From: an uncultured Pseudomonadota bacterium
GTDB lineage: Bacteria > Pseudomonadota > Alphaproteobacteria > Rs-D84
Length of the DNA stretch: 12,567 nucleotides
Assembly (NCBI GenBank): GCA_947306185.1
Contig: CAMZFU010000033.1
Coordinates: forward strand, 1 to 12,567
Direction of reading: 5' to 3'
How positions within the stretch are numbered: the stretch's first letter is position 1; every line of letters starts with the position of its first letter. The notes below the pieces were generated by a model. The model did not search any database. It saw only the letters and a program-made list of their open reading frames with translations, and was not told the origin of the DNA. The translations under genes were made by a program, and so were the position numbers. Shown one piece after another: positions 1 through 6,826 of this stretch.

Positions 1-402
1 GCACGCGTTGAAAAGATGCATCCATTGTCAATTTCTGATTTACGGCGCCTGTGTGCCAAGTTTATGCCAGATGACGCGATAGACGATGAAACATTACGCC
101 TTGCCAACGGGTCGTTTGGGCGAATTGCCAACCTGAAACAATCGGGCGGTGATGTTGTTTATGAAAAACTTATCAAATTGGTGCAAAACAAGAATTCTAC
201 GGCGGCGGATTCAATGAACCTTGCCAAGCAAATGGCACCATTTCCGGAACTGCATGGAATATTGTTGGATGCAATTGCAAGGTTTGGTTTGGCCGAACTC
301 TATTCGACCGCGACACGTACAATTTACGATATCACACGCGTCAATTTGGAACCGGAAATTGCACTATTTAAGATTATTGAAGAGATGAAAAAATGCTTAT
401 AG
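1..402 (+). CDS. holB: DNA polymerase III delta' subunit (HolB), C-terminal part
   Basis: The frame is open from base 1 (ARVEKMHPLS...), so the gene begins left of the window and the ATG at 16 is internal. The visible 133 residues fit the C-terminal helical domain of the clamp-loader delta' subunit: a segment of the form (V)xxMHPLSxxDLRRLC like the end of the AAA+ module, then an all-alpha domain. No Walker motif is expected in this part. HolB works in the cytoplasm within the clamp loader that places the beta clamp on DNA. The 3' end overlaps tatD by 10 bases, and holB beside tatD is a common bacterial arrangement, often with tmk and metG. The identification rests more on context and partial similarity than on a diagnostic motif. 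The alternative is another AAA+ clamp-loader-like protein. Confidence 0.7.
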   Translation, partial: ARVEKMHPLSISDLRRLCAKFMPDDAIDDETLRLANGSFGRIANLKQSGGDVVYEKLIKLVQNKNSTAADSMNLAKQMAPFPELHGILLDAIARFGLAELYSTATRTIYDITRVNLEPEIALFKIIEEMKKCL

Positions 403-1160
403 ATACTCATTGCCATTTAACCTATGAAATAGATGCCATGGCCGGTATAGATGGCGTGATTGCGCGTGCAAAATCCGCAGGTGTTGGTGTTATTATATGT
501 CCAACCGCCGACCCAGAAGACATCCCATCGGCAATCAATATTTGTGAAAAATACGACAATGTATTCGCAACAATTGGCATTCACCCCGAACATGCGGACC
601 GCAAGGCATCAGATTTTATTACTGATGAAATATTATCACATCCACGTGTTTTGGGTGTTGGTGAAATTGGACTTGATTACCATGGCGATGATATAAAACC
701 ACGTGCGGCACAAATTGCACTGTTCGAAGCACAACTGGAAATGGCGCGTCGCGCAAAGTTACCGGTGGCGATTCATACGCGTGACGCCGAAGAAGATACC
801 GCCGAAATATTGACACGGTATTCTGATATTGGCGGTGTTATGCACTGTTTCACATCGGGTTGGGAATTGGCCAAGAAAATGTTGGACCGTGGATTTTTCT
901 TTTCGGCAAGTGGCATTTTAACATTCAAAAATGCGGCCGAAATACGCGAAACTTTTTCCAAAATACCGTTGGACCGTTTGGTTGTTGAAACCGACAGCCC
1001 TTATTGTGCCCCCGTTCCATATCGTGGCAAAGTATGCGAACCAGCATTCGTTGTTGAAACGGCCAAGGTATTGGCAGAAATAAAAAATATACCATTTGAT
1101 AAATTGTCTGATATAATGTTGGAAAACGTACAAAGGTTGTATCCAAAGATAAAGATTTAA
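393..1160 (+). CDS. tatD: TatD-family metal-dependent deoxyribonuclease
   Basis: This 255-residue protein has the full metal-binding set of TatD hydrolases on a TIM barrel: the opening HxH (His6, His8 in DTHCH), Glu91 in GEIGLDY, His128 in AIHTRD, His151 in GVMHCF, and Asp201 in VETDSPY. The length is normal for the family. TatD proteins are cytoplasmic Mg-dependent 3'-5' exonucleases linked to DNA repair and DNA turnover, although the physiological substrate in alphaproteobacteria is not settled. The ATG at 393 lies inside the end of holB (10-base overlap), with a purine-rich GAAGAGA just upstream, which suggests translational coupling. smpB starts two bases after the stop, so holB-tatD-smpB very likely share one transcript. 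Confidence 0.96.
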   Translation: MLIDTHCHLTYEIDAMAGIDGVIARAKSAGVGVIICPTADPEDIPSAINICEKYDNVFATIGIHPEHADRKASDFITDEILSHPRVLGVGEIGLDYHGDDIKPRAAQIALFEAQLEMARRAKLPVAIHTRDAEEDTAEILTRYSDIGGVMHCFTSGWELAKKMLDRGFFFSASGILTFKNAAEIRETFSKIPLDRLVVETDSPYCAPVPYRGKVCEPAFVVETAKVLAEIKNIPFDKLSDIMLENVQRLYPKIKI

Positions 1161-1162
1161 CA

Positions 1163-1630
1163 ATGCCAAGACAAATGATAAAATTTGGTGCCGTTTCTGA
1201 AAACCGCAAAGCGCGATTCAATTATACTGTCGAAGACACCATAGAAGCCGGTATATCATTAACCGGGGCAGAAATTAAATCTGTACGGTATGGTTTGGTC
1301 ACAATTGTTGATGGATTTGTTCAACATCGTGGTGGCAATTTGTTCTTGGCCGGGATTGAAATTCAGCGTTTGCCAACGGCGGCACGATATATCAATTTTG
1401 ATGAACGTCGCCCGCGTCAGTTGCTATTACACCGTGCACAAATCAATCGTATGATTGGTAAACTTAACGAAAAAGGCGCAACGATTTTCCCGTTAAAATT
1501 ATACTTTAATAATCACGGGAAATTGAAGGTTCTGTTGGGGGTTGGTTATGGTAAAAATCGCACAGACAAACGCGAAACCATAAAACGCCGCGAATGGGAA
1601 AAGACCAAAGCCCGTTTGTTGAAGAATTAA
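1163..1630 (+). CDS. smpB: SsrA-binding protein SmpB
   Basis: At 155 residues this has the normal length of SmpB, the partner of tmRNA in trans-translation. It delivers alanyl-tmRNA to stalled ribosomes so that the nascent chain is tagged and released. Recognisable parts are the N-terminal ENRKARFNY segment, the beta-barrel motif GAEIKSVR near residue 36, and the conserved basic tail GKNRTDKRETIKRREW that enters the decoding centre. The ATG is two bases after the tatD stop with no clear Shine-Dalgarno of its own, so translational coupling to tatD is likely. No tmRNA gene is visible in this window. No convincing hairpin terminator follows, so some read-through into the peroxiredoxin gene is possible. 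Confidence 0.97.
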   Translation: MPRQMIKFGAVSENRKARFNYTVEDTIEAGISLTGAEIKSVRYGLVTIVDGFVQHRGGNLFLAGIEIQRLPTAARYINFDERRPRQLLLHRAQINRMIGKLNEKGATIFPLKLYFNNHGKLKVLLGVGYGKNRTDKRETIKRREWEKTKARLLKN

Positions 1631-1685
1631 TTTGATTCCATTATTTTTATAAGAAATCTGTCTTGGGGAAACACCCTGTTGGTTG

Positions 1686-1715
1686 TGTTATGCTGTCCAT
1701 AACCAAAAGGGAGGG
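1686..1715 (+). promoter_or_regulatory. Candidate extended -10 promoter and strong RBS of the peroxiredoxin gene
   Basis: TG-T-TATGCT at 1686-1694 fits an extended -10 element. The only upstream -35-like hexamer (TTGGGG, 1663-1668) is 20 bases away and poorly placed. A small hairpin, GTTATG/CATAAC (1687-1703, loop CTGTC), overlaps the -10. GGGAGGG at 1709-1715, five bases before the ATG, is a strong Shine-Dalgarno and fixes the start at 1721. The promoter part is an inference. Confidence 0.35.
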
Positions 1716-1720
1716 TTCCA

Positions 1721-2479
1721 ATGAACAAAACACAACATAAATGCGACTGTGTGCGCACAGGCGTACCAAAAATCGGCGATGTTGCACCGGAATTCGGTGC
1801 AAATACCACAAACGGTTACATTCAATTTCCACAGGATTATCGTGGCAGGTGGGTTATTTTGTTTTCACACCCTGGGGATTTTACACCCGTATGTACAACC
1901 GAATTTATAACATTTCAATCAATGTTAAACGAATTTCACGCATTAAATACCGATTTAATCGGATTATCGGTGGATTCCAATGCATCACATATTGCGTGGA
2001 TTCAGACCATCAAAAACGATATCGTATTCCAAGGTTGGAAAAATGTTGATATTGAATTTCCAATTATCGCCGATACAACCGGCAAAATTGCCCGTATGTA
2101 CGGCATGATTCATGATGCATCGGGCGATACAGACACCGTACGCGCGGTGTTCATAATTGACCCACGTGGAATTATACGTGCTATACTTTATTATCCAAAG
2201 GCGATTGGCCGCAACATTACAGAAATCAAACGCATACTGATTGCATTGCAAACGTCAGATGCATTTCATGTTGCAACACCGGCCGAATGGATTCCGGGCG
2301 AAGATGTCATTATTCCCGCACCGACCACAACAATGGATGCGTTGGCACATAAATCAGGAAACAACAAACGGGATTGGTTCTTGCATTTCAAGTTAATCAG
2401 CCCCGATATGATTCTAAACAAAATTACCAATCGAAAATTCATTACAGCCGACAATAAAAAACATACGAAAAAGAAATGA
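1721..2479 (+). CDS. Peroxiredoxin, Prx6-like 1-Cys type (AhpC/TSA family)
   Basis: The 252-residue protein carries the peroxiredoxin active site FSHPGDFTPVCTTE, with Thr55 and the peroxidatic Cys58; Arg141 (TVRAVF) is in the usual position of the catalytic arginine. The Prx6-type C-terminal extension is present (YYPKAIGRNITEI, then TPAEWIPGEDVI around 187-197). Enzymes of this class reduce hydrogen peroxide and organic hydroperoxides in the cytoplasm. No cysteine follows Cys58, so no C-terminal resolving cysteine exists. The only others are Cys8 and Cys10 in an unusual N-terminal CxC. This suggests a 1-Cys mechanism with an external reductant, unless the CxC takes part. The start is fixed by the strong RBS GGGAGGG. 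The last 25 or so residues are very lysine/asparagine-rich and lie beyond the normal domain. Confidence 0.93.
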   Translation: MNKTQHKCDCVRTGVPKIGDVAPEFGANTTNGYIQFPQDYRGRWVILFSHPGDFTPVCTTEFITFQSMLNEFHALNTDLIGLSVDSNASHIAWIQTIKNDIVFQGWKNVDIEFPIIADTTGKIARMYGMIHDASGDTDTVRAVFIIDPRGIIRAILYYPKAIGRNITEIKRILIALQTSDAFHVATPAEWIPGEDVIIPAPTTTMDALAHKSGNNKRDWFLHFKLISPDMILNKITNRKFITADNKKHTKKK

Positions 2480-2505
2480 AAAACTGGGCATTTTGCCCAG
2501 TTTTT
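2480..2505. terminator. Bidirectional rho-independent terminator
   Basis: A perfect 10-bp stem (AAAACTGGGC, 2480-2489; GCCCAGTTTT, 2495-2504) with loop ATTTT begins one base after the peroxiredoxin stop and ends in a T-run. The flanking A and T tracts make it usable from both strands. It also overlaps the stop codon (2504-2506) of the convergent ATL gene. Confidence 0.9.
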
Positions 2506-2857
2506 AAAATACCAACGGCCAATCACGAATATCATCCGGAATATTCTCTGATTCTGGATGCCATTGAAATTGTTCCATTATAACGCGTTTGTCTTTTGTG
2601 AACTTGATTCCCTCTTCTTTCAATGCTTTGTATTGTTGATCAAAAAATGGTTCACCAACCAACGTACCGTCTTTAAATACGACACGGTGCCATGGTAAAT
2701 GCCAGCTTTTCTGATTATTTGATGCATAACCGACAAAGCGCGCCATTTTTGGTCGGCCAATTAATTGTGCAATCTGTCCAAATGTCGCCACCCGCCCCGA
2801 TGGGATACGGGCAACGACATCATAGACCTGATCATAAAAACCTTTCTGTTGTGCCAT
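2504..2857 (-). CDS. atl: Alkyltransferase-like protein (ATL, MGMT family without reactive Cys)
   Basis: This 117-residue protein matches the C-terminal DNA-binding domain of O6-alkylguanine-DNA alkyltransferase: IPSGRVATFGQIAQLIG, the RPKMARFVGYA recognition helix with arginine finger Arg40, and LPWHRVV. The position of the methyl-accepting Cys in PCHRV is Trp56, the defining feature of ATL proteins such as E. coli YbaZ and S. pombe Atl1. ATLs flip and bind O6-alkylguanine without repairing it and direct nucleotide excision repair to the lesion. The usual nucleotide-flipping Tyr (TYG in relatives) is Phe26 here. The gene starts nine bases after the zincin gene's stop, with AGGGGG upstream, so the two form one minus-strand unit. 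The final 20 or so residues (EFxWHPESEN...) extend beyond typical ATLs. Confidence 0.9.
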   Translation of the reverse strand: MAQQKGFYDQVYDVVARIPSGRVATFGQIAQLIGRPKMARFVGYASNNQKSWHLPWHRVVFKDGTLVGEPFFDQQYKALKEEGIKFTKDKRVIMEQFQWHPESENIPDDIRDWPLVF

Positions 2858-2866
2858 ACGTGCCCC

Positions 2867-3682
2867 CTATGCCGCACGCCCGTATCCACGCATCATCATA
2901 CTAACATAATTCATATTTATTGCGCGGTTGCGTTCGGTTTCTTGCAAGGTCAGCATCGCATCTATGCGTTGTTTGTATTCTTCTTTTTTCATATTCGCGT
3001 TCAATTCCAACGGATTCTTGTCATATAACTCTTTATTTTCCTCTGGACGGGCATAATTACGCATTGCTTCTTCACGAACCTCGGGTTCTAGTGGACTGAT
3101 TGACGGGATAAACATATCCACAATGTGTGTGAATTCATGACGCAAACTTGTCAGAAAGTTTGACGGACTACTTTTATATGCCGGATTTTCCATATTTATG
3201 CACAATTCCCTCTTGGACGACACATACATTGCATCGTTTGGTTTTGGCTGTTCAATTGGTTTTACCGTTATTTCAGGCATTTGTGCGATATCCGCGGTAA
3301 TCGTTTCATCCATTTTATTGTTCATGCGCCGATATTCACCACCGTTGCGTTGGTAAATTGGAACACGATGTTGGGCAATTTCTTTACCAAGTTTCTCTAA
3401 GAACATATTTACGATATCAGATGCCAATTTCAATTTTTCGGCATCAGATTTATCTTTCCAATTCTTAAAACGCCCCGATATTTTTTCATGATTACATGTA
3501 CTCACAAATAGGTCCGTCATATAATCCGAAAACTGTTCACATTTTTGTCGGTTCATATTTTTGGGTAGCTCTTTCTTTTCTGGTTCTTTATGGCGCATTC
3601 TTGATAAATTTATACTTTCAATTGCGCGACGGATTTCATCAAGTTTTGCGTTTTGCGGCATCATCTGTACTATCTGTGTCAT
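2867..3682 (-). CDS. Hypothetical protein with zincin HEFTH motif
   Basis: I do not recognise the family of this 271-residue protein. Residues 180-190 read LRHEFTHIVDM, a canonical HExxH zinc-peptidase motif (His182, Glu183, His186). NPLELNAN at 223-230 puts Glu226 at a plausible distance to be the third zinc ligand, as in gluzincin-like proteins, which is an inference. The first 130 residues are charged and helical-looking. There is no signal peptide or membrane segment, so it is probably cytoplasmic or exported by a dedicated system. I chose the ATG at 3682 because GGAGG sits five bases upstream; an open-frame extension to 3763 would cross the promoter. The gene leads the ATL gene in a two-gene unit and diverges from the kinase-like gene. 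Protease activity is not proven by the motif alone. Confidence 0.75.
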   Translation of the reverse strand: MTQIVQMMPQNAKLDEIRRAIESINLSRMRHKEPEKKELPKNMNRQKCEQFSDYMTDLFVSTCNHEKISGRFKNWKDKSDAEKLKLASDIVNMFLEKLGKEIAQHRVPIYQRNGGEYRRMNNKMDETITADIAQMPEITVKPIEQPKPNDAMYVSSKRELCINMENPAYKSSPSNFLTSLRHEFTHIVDMFIPSISPLEPEVREEAMRNYARPEENKELYDKNPLELNANMKKEEYKQRIDAMLTLQETERNRAINMNYVSMMMRGYGRAA

Positions 3683-3722
3683 GGTGGCCTCCTTTGTTTT
3701 AATGGGTCCCCCCACACATTCA

Positions 3723-3750
3723 TATATAGGTAAACAACACACATCTTCAA
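3723..3750 (-). promoter_or_regulatory. Candidate sigma70 promoter of the zincin-ATL unit
   Basis: On the minus strand TTGAAG (3745-3750), a 16-base spacer and TATATA (3723-3728) place the transcript start near 3716, giving a leader of about 34 bases that contains the GGAGG ribosome site. Confidence 0.5.
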
Positions 3751-3773
3751 GGGCGGAGTCCACAATAAATCGG

Positions 3774-3802
3774 TTGATATTTTTTAATCAAAATAGTAAA
3801 GT
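3774..3802 (+). promoter_or_regulatory. Candidate sigma70 promoter of the kinase-like gene
   Basis: TTGATA (3774-3779), a 17-base spacer and TAAAGT (3797-3802) lie upstream of a leader of about 28 bases. The -10 is weak (four of six matches). It is back-to-back with the zincin promoter; the two -35 boxes are 23 bases apart. Confidence 0.4.
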
Positions 3803-3836
3803 TTTCCTATATCAAATGACCTTAAAAGGAAACATC

Positions 3837-4688
3837 ATGGATGCCAATACCACAAATCGTATTCATATGGCAATTCGTGGAACGCCGTATCGTTCATACG
3901 GTGGAGAAGTTCCCGAACGAGCACGTAATTTAATGGATTTTCTGACCGAAAATTACGGTTTCTATGATGTAACCTTTATTACAATTCGTGTTTACAATAT
4001 CTTTTTATTGGCAATGGATGCAAACAATAGGATGCTATTCATCAAAAGTGGTCGTCACCCTGATTTATACCGTAACGAATATATCATGGGACGAAAAATG
4101 TGGGAAATAGACCACGAACACTTCTTGGAACCATTATATTATGCTGACAGTGGTGATTATTTCTTTTTTGCCAATGAAATTATGAACGGCGATTCCCTGC
4201 AACGTATGCACGATTCTGGCAAATTACAGGCATTGCCGGCCGCAAAAAAAATGGGGTTGATACGCGATTTATATAAAATATTTATCGACCTAAAAAAATC
4301 AGATGTGGTTCATCGCGATATACGTCTGGACAATTTTGCCGTAATTAACGACAGGTTATTTTTAATAGACTTTCAATTGGCGGTATCTAAATCAAACTAT
4401 CGCGAATTGGAATCTATGACCGCGTCACGTCTGCACGGCCTTGGGACACGTAAATATCGTCGCAAAACATTTCAATGGGATGACGCGTATTCATTATTAA
4501 AATGTATGCAATTCATTGGGTGCCCGGCCCCGCAATATCGCGCAGAATATAAACGCATGTATAGGGATATAAAATCTTATATTGGGCATGATGTTATCAT
4601 ATCATCAAAACGCGAACATCCATTGCACCGCGCATGGCGTCATTTTATCCGCCTGTTTATCCGCAAAAAACCTAAAAACAAATCATAA
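3837..4688 (+). CDS. Protein-kinase-fold protein with HRD and DFQ motifs
   Basis: This 283-residue protein shows the order of a kinase-like catalytic domain: Lys70 in MLFIKSG (the VAIK-type lysine), Glu81 or Glu90 on the following helix, a hinge-like FFANEIMNG (110-118), the catalytic loop VVHRDIRLDN with Asp161 and Asn166, and the metal-binding Asp178 in LIDFQ, where eukaryotic-like kinases have DFG. WDDAYSL (214-220) resembles the helix-F segment. No glycine-rich loop is obvious, as in LPS/Kdo kinases (WaaP family) and aminoglycoside-type kinases. The N-terminus has no signal and the C-terminus is very basic (FIRKKPKNKS). The ATG at 3837 follows AAAGGA by six bases; a longer open frame to 3561 lies antisense to the zincin gene and is rejected. 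The substrate cannot be told from sequence. Confidence 0.72.
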   Translation: MDANTTNRIHMAIRGTPYRSYGGEVPERARNLMDFLTENYGFYDVTFITIRVYNIFLLAMDANNRMLFIKSGRHPDLYRNEYIMGRKMWEIDHEHFLEPLYYADSGDYFFFANEIMNGDSLQRMHDSGKLQALPAAKKMGLIRDLYKIFIDLKKSDVVHRDIRLDNFAVINDRLFLIDFQLAVSKSNYRELESMTASRLHGLGTRKYRRKTFQWDDAYSLLKCMQFIGCPAPQYRAEYKRMYRDIKSYIGHDVIISSKREHPLHRAWRHFIRLFIRKKPKNKS

Positions 4689-4784
4689 TAAATAAAAAAA
4701 TGCCTTGTGGGGATTTTTCAAGATTTTATTTCTGGTGTGCCAAAATTCTGTTGTACCAATTCCCATACCAAAATAAAACACAAA

Positions 4785-5117
4785 TCAAACCCGTACGATG
4801 CCGTTATTCATAATGTGATATATAGTATGTAATTTATTGGTTTTCCCGGACCATAGTTTTTGTAGCGATTTCCCTGCATCTTTTGAACTGGCGTAGTGCC
4901 CATCCATTAATGCAAAAAACAATTGTTCCCCTTTGTTAGTGCCACCATTATGCACACCACAAAATAAATCTGCTGTTTTATCAGTATTCTTCGTAGAAAC
5001 ACTTCCTATATATTTTAGGGTTACAGTATATCCACGACGATTAATCATATACCTTTCCCCTAACACAAAGCGTCCGTTTAGACATTCAAATTGATAACGT
5101 TTTTGCCAATGATACAT
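4785..5117 (-). CDS. Small hypothetical protein, 110 aa
   Basis: I do not recognise this protein. It is basic and aromatic-rich at the N-terminus (MYHWQKRYQFECLNGRF), has two cysteines (in FECL and LFCGVH), and has no signal peptide or membrane segment. I chose the ATG at 5117 because GGAG lies six bases upstream, inside an alternative ATG at 5129 that has no ribosome site. The frame stays open further upstream, but that part crosses the tRNA terminator and the tRNA itself and cannot be coding. The gene lies downstream of tRNA-Ser on the same strand and tail-to-tail with the kinase-like gene. Whether it is a real gene is moderately likely. It could be a lineage-specific orphan brought in next to the tRNA. 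Confidence 0.5.
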   Translation of the reverse strand: MYHWQKRYQFECLNGRFVLGERYMINRRGYTVTLKYIGSVSTKNTDKTADLFCGVHNGGTNKGEQLFFALMDGHYASSKDAGKSLQKLWSGKTNKLHTIYHIMNNGIVRV

Positions 5118-5193
5118 TTTATACTCCATGTCATTGGATGGTAATATAAATCTCGGCAAAATCAAGCAAATAGTGTCTGTCGGAAAACGATGG

Positions 5194-5251
5194 AGTATAG
5201 AAAGCGGAACATAATGGCGCAAAGGGTATTTTTTCCTTTTACCAAAGTCAA
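5194..5251 (-). promoter_or_regulatory. Weak candidate promoters for the small hypothetical gene
   Basis: Two low-quality options exist on the minus strand: TTGACT (5246-5251), 17 bases, TACCCT (5223-5228); or TTTGCG (5218-5223), 18 bases, TATACT (5194-5199). Both lie between the tRNA terminator and the ATG. I cannot choose between them. Confidence 0.25.
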
Positions 5252-5256
5252 TGCAT

Positions 5257-5284
5257 AAAAAATCCCGCAGAACCGCGGGGATTT
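5257..5284 (-). terminator. Rho-independent terminator of tRNA-Ser
   Basis: On the minus strand AAATCCCCGC (5284-5275) pairs with GCGGGATTT (5268-5260), with one bulged base and a short loop. A six-T run follows (5262-5257). It begins 30 bases after the tRNA CCA end. Confidence 0.85.
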
Positions 5285-5313
5285 CAGATGAGATACAATA
5301 TATCCAGAAATAC

Positions 5314-5404
5314 TGGCGGAGATAGGGGGATTCGAACCCTCGATACAGTTTCCTGTATACACGATTTCGAGTCGTGCGCATTCAACCAGCTCTGCCATAT
5401 CTCC
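5314..5404 (-). tRNA. tRNA-Ser (anticodon CGA)
   Basis: Read on the minus strand, this 91-nt gene has acceptor arms GGAGATA and TATCTCC, discriminator G and an encoded CCA. The anticodon stem CACGA/TCGTG encloses the loop CTCGAAA, so the anticodon is CGA and reads UCG. The long variable arm expected of a class II serine tRNA is present, with a perfect ATACAG/CTGTAT stem and GAAA loop. The T arm has GGTTCGAATCC with one A-C mismatch in the stem (GAGGG against CCCCC). It has its own promoter and terminator and so is a single-gene transcription unit. Confidence 0.97.
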
Positions 5405-5413
5405 GGTGCCGGC

Positions 5414-5442
5414 ATTATAACAACCGTTAAAACCTTTTGCAA
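5414..5442 (-). promoter_or_regulatory. Near-consensus promoter of tRNA-Ser
   Basis: On the minus strand TTGCAA (5437-5442), exactly 17 bases, then a perfect TATAAT (5414-5419) and a GC-rich discriminator GCCGGC directly before the tRNA. GC-rich discriminators are typical of stable-RNA promoters under growth-rate and stringent control. The -35 lies in a small hairpin (AACCTT/AAGGTT, 5431-5446) that may also weakly terminate the symporter transcript. Confidence 0.88.
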
Positions 5443-5451
5443 GGTTATATT

Positions 5452-6786
5452 TTATTTTGTTTTATTGCGGTTAAATAGGCGTATTATCACCATCAACAAA
5501 CACCCAAATATTGGGTACACAACCGCCTTGGGTGATACGGATAATGACAAAACCTCAACCAATATAATCGTTAAAACATTTATAATCGAAGCAATGAAAA
5601 TCTGACGGCCCGATAGGCGCATTGTCTTGCCCAATGCAATCGGTGTTAACACCGATATATAAATCAACAATGACGTTAACGATAAAACCAATACTTGATT
5701 AAACACCAATGCTATTAACATCGCCAATGCATATGTGATTATCGATGCAATTTTTATCGTTTTCTTTGCGTTTGTGTGGCCATTGGCACACGGTTTTATA
5801 ATATCGTTTGATATGGATGTTATTGAATTCAAAATATATGAATCCAATGTTGAAACAATTGCCGCCAATGCCGCGATTATCGCCAAAAAACCATAGGTCG
5901 GGAAATTATCGCGAAAAAAGATAGGAATTGCCTGTTCTGAATCTGCCAATGCAATATTGTTATTACCCAAATATATCCCAACATATGCGGCCGCGACGGC
6001 GATACTGGCATAAAACAATCCACCCATCAACAGCCCTATTTTTCCCTGACGTGGATTTTTCGCCGATTTTATACGCAGGTTTATATCTTGGGACAACGGT
6101 GTAAATATCACCGGTATCGCAAACAGAATTATATAATCCGTGGGCATTGCGGCGAATTGATGTGTAACAGCGCCGCCCACCAATGCGCCATTATTACCAA
6201 TCACAAAGCATAAAACCGGTATTACCAATAAACACGTTATTAAAATATACTGTAAAATATCCGTTCTGGTTACGGAATTAAACCCACCAAAGGACACATA
6301 CGAAAACACCATTGTTGATACCGCAAATGTAATTAATAATGGGTTAATTGACGGAAAATATGGCGATAACAATTTTGATAGCGCCACAAAATTCGCCGCC
6401 ACAATAAGGATAAATGTAAACGATGTGATTATCCCAATTAAAATGGCCAAACCACGGTGTTTGGACGATAAAAGATCTGATATTGTGGTACCATTATCGC
6501 GCTGATATTTTTTATATAACAATATAACTATCAATATTCCAGCGATTAAAGAAATCGGGTCAACCAACGAATACCATTTAAACATATGCCCAATAGATGC
6601 ACTGGTTAAAATTGCGGCACCACCGGCAAATGTCATACTAATACCCGCCGCAATAGTGAACCAATTTAACCGGCCCTTGCTCATTGTAAATTCAGAATAT
6701 GATTTCATGCTGCTTTTCTTGACCAGAAAGCCAACAATCATAAAACTTAACAATGCAACAAGTATGATGATTTGTGTGATATTCAT
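5452..6786 (-). CDS. Sodium:solute symporter family (SSS) transporter
   Basis: This 444-residue, very hydrophobic protein has the pattern of about twelve or thirteen membrane helices of the LeuT-fold SSS family (PutP/SGLT relatives), acting in the inner membrane. Signature segments are FGGFNSVTRTDILQ (166-179), in the position of the GG..xVxxTD motif on helix 5, and AAIVSTLDSYILNSITSISN (308-327), where Ser312 and Thr313 match the Na2 sodium-site pair on helix 8. It is a little shorter than the usual 480-550 residues because the C-terminal helices are reduced. The substrate cannot be read from sequence; candidates include amino acids, pantothenate, sugars and organic acids. GGGGAAG upstream of the ATG is the ribosome site. 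The 40-base gap from the amidase gene without an obvious terminator suggests cotranscription. Confidence 0.93.
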   Translation of the reverse strand: MNITQIIILVALLSFMIVGFLVKKSSMKSYSEFTMSKGRLNWFTIAAGISMTFAGGAAILTSASIGHMFKWYSLVDPISLIAGILIVILLYKKYQRDNGTTISDLLSSKHRGLAILIGIITSFTFILIVAANFVALSKLLSPYFPSINPLLITFAVSTMVFSYVSFGGFNSVTRTDILQYILITCLLVIPVLCFVIGNNGALVGGAVTHQFAAMPTDYIILFAIPVIFTPLSQDINLRIKSAKNPRQGKIGLLMGGLFYASIAVAAAYVGIYLGNNNIALADSEQAIPIFFRDNFPTYGFLAIIAALAAIVSTLDSYILNSITSISNDIIKPCANGHTNAKKTIKIASIITYALAMLIALVFNQVLVLSLTSLLIYISVLTPIALGKTMRLSGRQIFIASIINVLTIILVEVLSLSVSPKAVVYPIFGCLLMVIIRLFNRNKTK

Positions 6787-6826
6787 TTGTTCTTCCCCAA
6801 TAAATATACATCAACACAAAGATAAA

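Noticed and set aside
3683..3763. Extended N-terminus (27 residues) for the zincin-like protein
   Set aside because: It crosses the promoter elements at 3723-3750 and lacks an RBS, while the ATG at 3682 has GGAGG at ideal distance.
3561..3836. Longer kinase-like ORF starting at 3561
   Set aside because: It is antisense to the zincin gene. The ATG at 3837 has a proper RBS and its own promoter.
4689..4784. Terminator between the kinase-like gene and the small ORF
   Set aside because: Only a 4-bp CTTG/CAAG stem with a long loop is present. T-runs exist, but the hairpin is too weak to call.
5162..5398. Minus-strand ORFs over the tRNA
   Set aside because: They read through tRNA-Ser and its terminator, a well-known artefact.
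5431..5446. Terminator of the symporter gene
   Set aside because: The AACCTT/AAGGTT stem is short and followed by only two extra T. It overlaps the tRNA -35, so I mention it there without a separate call.
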